Assembly (NCBI GenBank): GCA_008360975.2
Contig: CM039182.1
Span: 145,890,656-145,954,655 of the forward strand
Source of the DNA: Lichenostomus cassidix
Lineage: Eukaryota > Chordata > Aves > Passeriformes > Meliphagidae
Length of the DNA: 64,000 nucleotides
Direction: 5' to 3'
Part shown: one piece after another, positions 34,791-45,600 of the stretch
Position numbering within the stretch: position 1 is the stretch's first letter
Layout: every line of letters begins with the position of its first letter
Notes under the pieces: generated by a model
The model's input: the letters and a program-made list of their open reading frames with translations, nothing else
The model's database searches: none
What the model was told of the DNA's origin: nothing
Program-made: the position numbers and the translations under genes

Positions 34791-37044
34791 CAGAAATGGT
34801 CATAAATACATGGATTAGTCAAGGGCAGTAGCACCAGCACCTACCTAAAATCCCAACAGCATGGTCTAAATTTTCTAGTCCAGAGCAACACACCATGTGG
34901 TTCCATTTCTCATTTCACTAGCACTGTGATCAACTATAAAACCCAAGTGATGAACCACACACCCATATTGGCAGACCAGAACCTCTGACTTCCACACATT
35001 AACAATGCTAGTCCTAGAATAAAACCTGAAGGAGTAAAAATGTTCAACCACAATAATTTTTCAAATAACTATACTCTCAAAAGGTAAGCACAGCAGAGGA
35101 TCAGCTGAAAAAAATAAAATCGAAAACATAAGAAGAAAAATGTAAAATGAGTGATACACAACAGCTTTGACTGGACAGCTCCAAACCCTTCAGCTTGGAC
35201 TCAACTATACAATTAAGTGATTGGGGTGAGGCCAGGAGAGCCTGTGGCTGACAGCAAGGCTGGGGTGGTGAAGCAGGAATGATGCAGAAGGTGTCTGTTC
35301 CCTCAAATCGTGATGCATCTTGAGAGGTTCCTTATTTCCCAGCTCTGCAAGTGCTGTGTCATCTGCTTTGTGTGACAAATGTCAACAGAGGGTTCAAAAC
35401 CTCTCATGAGAGTGAAAGGAACACCTGGGAAAAAGAGGATGGGAACATACTCAACACATCAGAAAGACATAACCTGATATTTTTTCTTTTTTCACAATTA
35501 AAATAACTCTAGTTAAGAGTTGAAGTACATCAAAGATTGGATAACTGTAATTGAATGGGAGGTATATTTTTAGCCATTGTACCACTAAAGGAACAGATTA
35601 AACCTACTTGTTAAGGCTAATAACAAAAAATTGTCCAATCTGTGATCTGCTGTATCAAATCAACAAAACATTGTTTTGATTCCCTGCCATTAGCTAGACC
35701 CTTTTGGATCCTACTGCAATTGAAAGTGGATGTGTACACCCTAGACCTGAATCTCCTCTTGACATGCTGGAGGGCCAGGGGAATTGTCCTTGAATATGTT
35801 CCATCCTGGCTCTCTGTGCTTGGAGCACTGCAGTCACATCGATGAGGCAAGGAAAAGAAGAAGAAAATTAGAGCTCATACAGACATGGAGGTAAAATTAA
35901 ACAAATTGGGTTCTTTATATATTTTTTTCTGCCTCTAAGCACAATTTTCATCTTGAGAGAAAAAAAAGATTCAATTTACCTTAGGTATAGTTTTAGCTGT
36001 TCTCCATGTTCAGAGATTTTACTTAAAATGCCCAGTGCTGTTCATTTGTGCACAAATACACTTCAGCTCATTTTAATTAAAAAAAAAAAGCTTTAATAAA
36101 TGGCTTATGCTATTGGAAAAAAATAATTGTTTTTTTCAGTAAGATATTCATGTGTTAAACTTGCTGCTCCATTAAAGTGAGTATATCAAACCAGAAAATA
36201 CTTTTGTTGAATTCTCTGAAATATTTTAGGGTCATATCTTCTGATTACTTAGATACCTAAATCCATTTGATTTTAAGCAAATTTTTGGAATAATTTCACA
36301 GGATAGAGAATTCAGCCAGTTTCTCACCTATTTAATATACAGGGGTTTTTTTAGACAAAAAAGTATTATTTACATTGCTCCAATAATCAAAGTTATACTA
36401 TTTGAGCACTGTCTCTCCCTCAAGACTGAATATGAGCACTTCTTCAAAGCACTTGTCTTTACTTTCATTTGTTTTATGTGGCAGAAAAAATAGTGGGATG
36501 ATGGATTTATTCAGAGAAAGATCATCCCAGAAACTGAAACCAGTGATCCAAAGAAACAAGAAGTCTGACAGGGTGAAAGGAGACAGACAGTCCTGCAAGA
36601 AAGACTGAGTTCCTGTTCTTCACATTTCATCCCTCAGGATCTCATTAATTCCCACCTCTATCACCTTCAAGTCAGCATGCAACTCTGAGCCCGGCTTGTA
36701 CCACAGTGCTGCTCCCCTCCCCAGAACAGGGATACTCCCCTCAGAAGCACTGAGGGTTTGCAGGGTTCAGAGCAAAAAAGAGATGGAGTATCAGCTCTCC
36801 AGTGTGGCTGAAAGAAGCAGGTTGACTAAAGTCAGTGCTCTTGGTGCAGAGGAGAGTGGCAGTGGAGAGGGGAGGTAGAGGATAGAAAAAATAGAGCCCT
36901 TTAGTGTGAGATAAACTCCACCCACTGACTTAGCATGCAAAGGACTGTATTATTTCTGAGAGACCTCTATGCAAGTAGATATCTGGGGAATCCTACAGGA
37001 TGTTTTATTGTTTCAAAGTTTCGTTAACAGCAGCTGATGTTTTT
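34791..37044. other. Unique DNA, no feature recognised
   Basis: No transposon or exon recognised. A-runs near 36078-36090. The open frames around 35617-35850 and 36398-36878 have no recognisable domain. Confidence 0.55.
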
Positions 37045-37270
37045 GAAACAAATTGTGGAGAAATTCTTTGCTGCTGGGGTCACAAGGCACTGGAACAGGT
37101 TTCCCAGTGAAGTTGTGAATATTCCATCCCTGGAATTGTTCAAGGCCAGGTTGGATGGGGCTCTGAGCAGCCTGGTCTAGTGGAAGCTTTTCCCAGCCCA
37201 TGGAGTGGAGGTTAGAACTAGACAATTTTTAGGATCCCTTTCAACCCAAACCATTCTATGCTTCTATGAA
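37045..37270 (+). mobile_element. CR1 LINE 3' end
   Basis: The blocks CACAAGGCACTGGAACAGG, TTCCCAGTGAAGTTGTGAAT, TTCAAGGCCAGGTTGGATGG and GAGCAGCCTGGTCTAGTGGA lead to the terminus ACCATTCTATGCTTCTATGA. It belongs to the same subfamily as 20385-20790. Confidence 0.95.
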
Positions 37271-39717
37271 CTCCTGAAAAGCCCCAAAGCAATTACTTCT
37301 CTCCCGAAAGAGTTGAGAGGAAGACATGCGTTTTCAGGCTTCACATCTCATCAGCCTGAAAAATCATCCCATCATGCCTAAGAACATGCAGCTTTACCCT
37401 GATGTCTTGAATATTGAGATTCTGTGGCTCTTCATAGAATACATGAAATTGTCATGAAGTTGATGCACACTGGTAAGTCAGGTCTTTTGGTCACTAAACA
37501 TTTGCCAAGACCTTTAACAGGCCAAAATAAAATCTTCAAAGTAACAAATTCCATAAAACATGATAGCAATGTTCTTGGCTCCTGAGACCAGCAAAAGTAG
37601 TTTCTACTGCTAGGCAATTTTCAGAATTTCTCTGTATTTTCAGTTCTCATTAGCCAGAAGTAAGGAAGAAAGTGTGAAACCATAAACCATCAAGGAGCAA
37701 GTCTTTTCACTTATTTCTGCTGGTGCCATTCTTTTCAGTGTTATTAAAATCTCATATATGGAATGATGTTCCTCTGATTTAACAGCAAATTTATTCCAGG
37801 CTCTTTTTTTTTTTTTTTTTTGGTGAGTGAAGCTGTTGGGTAGGAAAGGTGTTTGCTCCCTTCATAATCAGTGCACCACTGATTATGTGTGTTGGTGACA
37901 TACCCAATCTCATTCTGATTTTCTGGATAATCTTATAAAGCTAAAATAAACCTTGTCATGTTAACATGGCAATTCCAGATTCCTAACTAATTAAATTAAG
38001 ACTGTGTGACTGTGATATTGAAGGCATAGGGACAATTATCTTGAAATAAATGAGCTGATCTTTCAATTTGTTGAGGCTTAATCAAAATTAACAAATTTCA
38101 AGGTTTACATTGTCCTAAAAATTTTGATCAGAGAAATTTTTTCACTCTTTCTTTCAGAATGGTGGGTTAGGTATGTCTTTTTCCCATAGAAGGCTATATT
38201 ACCAGACAGTGTTTCCAAAAATAAAGGATTTCTCTTGGGCTCTGTTGTCCTTTAGTTCTGTACCACAGCAGAGAACTGGTTTGTTTTTTTTTTCTGTTCT
38301 CAAAAAACATCTTACAACTCTTCATGGCATATCTGAGCTGAGTGTTGACTTCTGAAGCTTTTGCCAGAAGATGTTTAATAATACTGTCGCTCCTAGAGAA
38401 TCCATGCCTTGGAAGGTTCTGACAAGGTGCAAAATATTGGACAGGTGTGAATTTACCATCTGCACTTCCCCTTCAACACTGAGCCAGTGTCTGTAGGAAT
38501 TAACTAAAAGATAAACCTTGGGAGGGAAAGTCACAGTGTACCTTGTTCAGGAGATATTTCCTGACTGGGTAGCAAAACAGCCACAGAGCACTGGTAGAAG
38601 ACTGTGTATCTTTGTTTCCCTGTCTATACAAGGCCATATAACAAATAAAATCTGGAGTTTTGTTTGTAGACATTCAGTGTAGACATTTGATAATACAAGC
38701 CCGCCTAACCATGCGCTGTCCTAGCAGACAGCAGATGAACTTTCTCATTTTGACATTGCCAGCTACCCGGGTAGTGTCAGTTGAATCTGAATCAACTATA
38801 TCATAGTGGAAAGGAACTTTGAAAAGTGAATCTATTCTTGACTAAGGGGATTTGTGTCTATAAAAATGGTCTCAGAGTCTAAATATTTGTTTACTTATAT
38901 TTCTGCTAATAATTCACCTTAATAGTGAACTACAGCCAACTTCCTTGAGCTGCTTAATTTTATTTATTAATATATTTATTTTATTTATTTAGAGGTTGCT
39001 ATTCTTAAAAAAAAAAAAAAAAAAGAAAACAAAGAAGCTTTGAATAGAATACAGATTAGCTAATTTAGGCGTGTGCAGTCCAGAACTATGTACTCAATAA
39101 TGAAAAATATTCATTTATCACTATTAATGATGGTAGCTGATTCTGAACAGTGAATCAGTGAATCTAAGTGAAAAATTTCATATAATTGAAAATTTTACTT
39201 TGTGATAGGAAACAGAAATTATTTGGCAGATAAGAAATCCTCTCATCAAACCATTGATTCATGAGAGCTACATGTCTCTTCACTGGGAGTTGAGAGCTTC
39301 ACGTCTTCACCTCACAGGTGGAACTTTCCAACAGAGGTAAATATAACCTTCTTTTACACTAGAGTAGTAAAATCAGTGGCCCAGGAATAGGGAAACAAAT
39401 TCTAAATATCAGTAAATTCTGAAAAATTATTAATTCCTGAACATCAGAAAATTGTTAATGCAAAGCTCTTCTAAGTTGCTATGCAGTCTCCTAGCCATAA
39501 AATAGTTTAAAATTAGAGAGGGTGGGAAAGGGAGAGCATTTTCTATTACTTATGATGAAAGTAAATTGTTGCACAAGTACTATTTAGACCCTAAGACCAA
39601 GGGTTTGAAAGGGTTTCATCCCTTCTTCTTCCTTGGAGACTGGTCCTGATGATTTGAATATTCTTAGTCTCATCTTCACTTTTGTGGGTAAGTCACTGTC
39701 CCATAAAAACCCCATGA
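37271..39717. other. Unique DNA with homopolymers and a palindrome
   Basis: No gene or transposon recognised. It holds a T18 run (37804-37821), the 25-base palindrome at 37863-37887, and an A18 run (39007-39024). Confidence 0.55.
37863..37887. repeat. Perfect 11-bp-arm palindrome
   Basis: CATAATCAGTG (37863-37873) and its exact reverse complement (37877-37887) are separated by three bases (CAC). Confidence 0.97.
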
Positions 39718-39930
39718 TTACAGAATAACTTAGGGTGGAAAGGTCCTTCAGGAAGTCATCTGTCACCTGAGTCTCCACTCAGAACAGATAAATTCCACAG
39801 TAGTTCAGGCTGCCCAGGTCCTGTCCAATAGTGTTTGAATCATCTCCAGTGATGGATATTCTAAAGAGGCTTTGGTAAACCTGTTCTGTGTTTGTCCATT
39901 GGCAGTAATGACATGGACTGAAGAGGTTCA
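39718..39930 (-). mobile_element. Ancient CR1 copy
   Basis: The inverted order starts with TTACAGAATAACTTAGGGTGG and AAAGGTCCTTCAGGAAGTCA, then GGCTGCCCAGGTCCTGTCC-like and CATCTCCAGTGATGGATATT blocks, followed by GGTAAACCTGTTCTGTG. The terminal octamers are reduced to one recognisable unit. Confidence 0.7.
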
Positions 39931-40679
39931 TAGGGTGATCATATCATTAAATGTCCTGAGGATTTTCTATGGGAAGGTGATATCTTGAAAAATCAGTGAT
40001 CACAATACTTTGCAAAATGACTAGGTCATGCCAAGAGACAATAAAAAAAGCTAGATTTTAAATAAATAAATAACTACCAGTTATTTATTATTATAAATAC
40101 CAGTGTGTTATGTGATAAGGGATTTTTTATAATGGCCTTTGGCAGTAACTTTTCCAGATTCTGACTAGTTCACCTCTCACTTTCTGTCCCAGCAGAGGCA
40201 GTGAGTTCTTTTCAGATGTATTAATTCTATGAAATATATCAGATTTTTCAAGACCTCAGGTTCAGTGTCCTTTTTTCCCTGTTGCATTTATTAGTAAGGT
40301 TATTATGATGGAAAAGAAAATGCCAAACCCCTTGCAGGAAGGTAAACCAGTGGATTCAGAGTCCTGGTGCATCTGTGACAGAGCGAATCATCTGACCCCA
40401 GCTTTGTGCCCACAAATGACAGTTCTTCAAACATTTGTCCTGTTTATGGGTCACATGGGAGGATTTCCATGTCAAGGAATCACAGTGCCAATATAATACC
40501 TGCAGGAAAAAAAGGTCAGTGCTAGAAACAGGAGTTTAGTATATAAAACAGCACAGAACTTTGTGACTTTTAAAGCAAGACCCTCAAAAAGAAAATAATG
40601 TATTCCTCAGGAGCTCCTTGATGCCAGCTGTGGCATTAAAGATAGTTGTTCACTGTCATGTGCAAACTGAACTTTTCCA
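39931..40679. other. Unique DNA
   Basis: No feature recognised; AAAT-type AT-rich sequence near 40060-40100. Confidence 0.55.
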
Positions 40680-40970
40680 TAGGTCAGACTCTTCTCCATG
40701 GTGCCTAGTGACAGAAAAAAGGGCAATGGGCACAGACTGAAACACAGGAGGCTTTTTCTGGATATGGGGAAAACCATCTTCACTGTGAGGCTACCAGAGC
40801 ACTGGAACAGGCTGCCAGAGAGGCTGTGGAGCCTCCTTCCCTGGGGATATTGAAAACCCACCTGGATGTGACCTTGTGCCACCTGCTCTGGGTGGACCTG
40901 CTTTGGTTGGGGTTGGACAAGATGGTCCCACAGGTCCCTTCCAGCCCCAGCTGTTCTGTGATGCTGTGAA
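40680..40970 (+). mobile_element. CR1 LINE 3' end
   Basis: The order AGACTCTTCTCCATGGTGCC, CAATGGGCACAGACTGAAAC, CCAGAGCACTGGAACAGGCT, GAGAGGCTGTGGAGCCTCC, GGGGATATTGAAAACCCAC, and TTGGACAAGATGGTCCCACA ends in CAGCTGTTCTGTGATGCTGT. It is well preserved with a TCTGTGAT-type terminus. Confidence 0.96.
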
Positions 40971-41668
40971 AATAGATTTTATTTCTACAAATATGCGATT
41001 ATCTCTAAATATCACCTGTATTCCACCTTCTTGCGCAGTTTTTGTCATTTATAGCAGAGCATAATCCCAGTATATCAAATACAAGAAATTCAGCAGCTCC
41101 ATAGTAAGATTGCAGAAAGATTTGGAATAATTTGTGAACCAAATTTTTTCTGTTTCTCTTTGTAACAATCAAATTGATGTTCAGTTTTAACAGGCCATTT
41201 TGTCAACAGCTCTCTGTTTAACTCTCCAACTGTGAAAATAAAGAAATAGAAATACAAATACATAATGTTTTCATGATTTATTTTAAGAAAATACTAAGTA
41301 AGTCTCTTTTTCATTGAAAACATGGATAAAATAGTTTCGATAAAATAGTTTCAATAAAATACCAAGTTATATCTCTTTGATTTATATCTGACAAATGAAA
41401 TGTGTAAACAATAATGTCTTCTGCAGGCCTTATGCAACAGTTTATTATTTTCTTAAAACATAAATATACTCTACAGTGTTTTCTTCAATGATGGCTTCAT
41501 AGAGGAAGAAGGCTTTAATTTTACCTGTGACATGGAGAGAGACAAAGCATCCATTAGCTGGAGACAGGAACTGAGCCAATGTTTGAATGTGTTTGATTTT
41601 TTATATGGTACAACTGTCCCCGTAGGTTTCTGGTAAGAAATTAAAGCATAGGTGGGGAATTTACTTAC
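40971..41668. other. Unique AT-rich DNA
   Basis: No feature recognised. A 14-base unit (GATAAAATAGTTTC) is tandemly repeated near 41325-41352. Confidence 0.55.
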
Positions 41669-41774
41669 CTGGATATTGTCCAATAACTGCTCTTCCAGTT
41701 GAACTATTTTGGTGATTAGTTAACTGGAGTCATCCAGCTGAATCTCACTATTTTTAATTCCTGTTGCCTTGAAA
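41669..41774 (-). pseudogene. Candidate decayed coiled-coil exon, 106 nt
   Basis: On the minus strand a 106-base segment is bounded by a strong 3' splice site (pyrimidine-rich ATTCCTTTTTATTTTCTACAG, ending at 41775) and a consensus 5' splice site (CCAG then GTAAGTAAAT, starting at 41668). One frame reads IKNSEIQLDDSS, a TAA stop, then ITKIVQLEEQLLDNIQ, a heptad-like acidic/leucine pattern typical of coiled coils. The start of the segment reads as similar helix (SRQQELK) in the frame one base off, the shift falling in a run of five A. That is one stop plus one probable single-base deletion. I infer a dead exon of an unidentified coiled-coil gene. A chance arrangement is the alternative, and I found no convincing partner exons. 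Confidence 0.35.
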
Positions 41775-42483
41775 CTGTAGAAAATAAAAAGGAATTATCT
41801 CTGGTATCACACTGAGGCTGCACATAAATGTCTTCTAAGGATCTTTGCATTTTTATTCCACTTACACAAAAGCAAACAGAACAAAACAAAACAAAAAATC
41901 TGATATTGAGGAGTGCCTAATCAGTCATTGTGACAGAATTTTCTTTGACAACAATTAAAAGCTGTCCTCATCATTAAGTTTCAATGATACCTCATGCAGG
42001 AAATTAGTGTAGAGCCTGATTTATGTACAGTGAGGTGATATCTTTTGAAGCATACAAAGTTACCAGACTGATCAGCAGCATGAAGGACATGGAGCAGAGG
42101 CCTCTGGAGAAGCTTTGCATGGTTTATGTGTCTCAGATATTGAAAAACCTGATGCAGTGTGACTGGAAAAGAATCAGTGCAGGGGACTGAGAGAGAATCT
42201 GTAACTCACAACCCATGGGGTGGAATCTGCAGTGCCCAGGCTTAGCTATAGGAATTTAGGCATCCAGCTTGAGATATTCTTCCATGCTCCTTTGATGAGG
42301 AATAGTTACTATCAGGAGCTACTAATACCTATGATATCCAAGATAATTAGGACAAATTATCCCCTTATCCCCCTCTAGAGGAGCCTTTTCCTCTGCACAA
42401 GCATTAGAGGGAGTGTAGACTAGCTTAGACTAGATATTTAAATTCTGGAAATGTTATGTCAGATGAATCCTAATGTAAATCTA
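41775..42483. other. Unique DNA
   Basis: No repeat recognised. If 41669-41774 is an exon remnant, this would be its upstream intron. Confidence 0.5.
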
Positions 42484-42632
42484 AAATGAAAAAGAAAACC
42501 AAAACCAAAACCAAAAAAACCCCACCCTAAAAAACAAAGAAAAAAAAGAAACCCAAAGCAAACCAAAACCCTAACAACTAACAAATAAACAACAACCGCA
42601 ATAAAACCACAAAAACCCCCACCACAAAACCT
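42484..42632 (+). repeat. A/C-rich, nearly G-free low-complexity tract
   Basis: About 150 bases of A and C with scattered T and very few G, built of irregular AACC, AAAACC and AACAA words (for example CCAAAACCAAAACC). It is not a clean tandem array. On the minus strand it is a G/T tract, which produces the glycine/phenylalanine-rich open frame there. Confidence 0.9.
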
Positions 42633-45600
42633 AGAGTTTGAATATATTGAACACATCAATATTCCTAAAATAATTTCTTTTATTTTAGAATAGCTTGGTA
42701 CAAATTGTATTATTTCAGAAATAATAGAATATATGGTAAATTTGGCTTTACTGCAATGAAGAGAATAGTACAACTGTTAACCTAAATTCAGTCATTCACC
42801 ACCAGAAAATCTCTCTGATTTTAAGGGGAGCGTGTAAACTGATTTAGAAAAGCCATTGAATATAAGACCAGTTATTTTTAGTAAGGGTTGCTAACTGTTG
42901 ATGAAGGTGTATTCCTTTGTACCTCCAAAAGATAAAAAGGCATTCTGGGCATCTTAAGATGAATATTGATTAAATAAATAATTACTTAGAGATATTTTTA
43001 TTATTAAGCTGTGGGTAGGGGAAGGACAAATTCAAACACCTCCGCCCCACTAAAAAAAAATATGACCCAAACCACAGTCAAAACCTCCAAAAGCTTCGGA
43101 AAGTCTGTGTCTGACCTCTCAGGATCAATTTTAAAGCATGTAATAAGTTAAGTAATTGGGCATTCTTTCCTATCCTACACTAAAAACCTCTCAATGCAAT
43201 TAAATGGCTCAGGATTCAGAAAGCCAGACCCACCAGTCTCCTCAGCTTGTGACAGCCAGTCATGTGTGAGAAAGGTCAGTCATGTAAAAGAAATTAAATG
43301 AGTTCTGCAAGGATTTAACTGGAATTGATGCAAAGCTCTCCAAACAGGAAAGGTGATGAAAAGTTCAATCAAAGTCAGATGCAAGGAAAGATGCTCATTA
43401 ATATCCACAGCTCTTGGTCACAAACATCATGCTTATCTGTATGGCAGGACTGTGTATTTAATGATGTGATCAAAAGTGAGATTCATGAGAGAACAATGTG
43501 CTCTACCCCACCCCAGCATTATACATTGCATATCCTGCCAGTACTTCTAGAAAGAATATGAAAAATTTTCATATCTGGTGGAGAATTTTTTAAAAGGAAG
43601 AAATGCATTTATATTAAGTCAAATAAATAGTGTGTTACATGCTGAATAAAATACAGTTATTATTATTTCTGTGTTCAAAATGAAACAAAACATTCTTGAG
43701 GACCTTTCTGAAACTGGATTATCAAAGAAAACTTTTAGCATCAAAAAGGAGTGGTAATAGTAGGAATATTAATGATCACTCACTGACTGGAAAAGGCATT
43801 TCAATAGCATTGCATAGTTCTACTGGGTATGTATAAAGATATTATAATAGACATAATAAAGATATGTACTGAGTACAATAAAGGCTCCCACTTGAAGTGC
43901 TCAGAAATGAAGATAGCCAAGTTCATTCACCTAATTACAAAAGAGACCTCTTTTAGCAAATTTTGACAAATTTACAACTAAAAATCTAGGAGTTTTTATG
44001 CTGCTTTAATATTTTGAAATAATACCCATTTCTGGTTTAATAACTCATCAAGCAAATAGGCTGATTTATGTTTCTCATTCTCTGCTCTGATTTTTTTCCC
44101 TTTGTAGACACTGCTAGTAAATCAGAACACACAGAGGTGCAACTATTCAAAGAGAAGACAGGTAACAGTGGCTGGTGAATGACTTGCTGGCACTGAGTAT
44201 TTAATTTCATCATCTCTGGTTAAGATATCTGCATTGCTCTGGCGAGTGAAGGACAGGCACCTGTAGCAATAGCTCAGATGATACTGAGCAGAGCACTAAG
44301 GGGGTGAGTAGTCTATCCTGAGAAGTTAGAAACGTTCTTCTTGGGTGGTGTTTAATGTAACACACTGCATTCTTGATTTTTTTACACCATTTTTACCCCT
44401 TTTTTTCACCTGTGCAGAGATGGTTGCATTAAATACTTCCTTCCCCTGTGTGACATAATGACACAAAGGAAACAGCCTGTGAAGAATCAGATCCAGAATT
44501 ATTCACTGATGATGGGTACTATTGACCCAGGTATGAATACAGAGGTCAGGAACAACTATGTTCTAGAGACACAGACGTGAAGCTGAGCACAGAACCCATC
44601 CTAGGAGAGCTTAATTTGTTTAGATGCTGCTGAAGTAAGTGAAAAAATAATCAAAATATTAATTTCAATAGGTTTATTTCTTCTTCTGCATTTTCTTCAT
44701 TATTATTGTTACTTTAAGATTCTGCTTGATTTCCTCTCAACATCTCTACCTACAGCTTGATTGGAAGACAAGAACATGTAATTATTTGATCACTTTTCAT
44801 TTTGGCTGATTAAATGAAAAAGGAAGTCTTTGCTTGGGTCAAAGGTTATTACAATGCATAATTAATTGTCCAATATCATCATAATCAACAACTTTCCAGT
44901 TTCAGCTTCTTTGCATCTACCAAGGGAAAGGCAGCATTAAATAAAGGTATTTAATCAACGGTGCATGATTTGCCAGAAATGGATTTCTCTTAGGGAGCAT
45001 TCAAGCAGTTATTAGGAAAGGTGCTGAAGTGAAACCACCCCCTCTCAGCACTGTGGATTGCACTGGTTTGCAGGGAATGAACTTACATCTTATTGAACAA
45101 AACATTTCAGTCACAAGTTCCATCTCCATCTGCTTAATGAATTGAAGTGTCAAGAAAATTTGAAGAGGCAGCCCAGGAAAACAGAAATGTAATTTAATGC
45201 AACAAGAATCATTTGCTGGCCAAATGTACAGTATTGATGGGATTTTAGACAAAGCATTTAGATTATGGCTGTTGTTACAGGAAAAAGCATTTAACTTGTC
45301 CAGCAAGTCACATATTTATAAGATTTTCTAAAACATATCACAGGAACCTAAACTTTTCACAGGCTTCTGGATGACCTAATTGGCAAAGCAGTAAATCTAA
45401 TTACTTTCAGAAATGGAACTTACAGGCATCTCTGCATCTTTAATGCAGTCAGGAAAATATTCTGCATAACTTTCTTAAAAATCACTTAAAATCTGAGGCT
45501 ATCTGATAAAGATGTACAAGCTGGCTAAGCTCTTCTATCAGTTCCTGTTATTTGTCTCATTGTCTCTGTAGTTTTGGATGCAATAACTCAATTTACTGCA

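Noticed and set aside
39007..39024. A18 run as a retroposed mRNA tail
   Set aside because: The upstream sequence is AT-rich unique DNA with no gene similarity.
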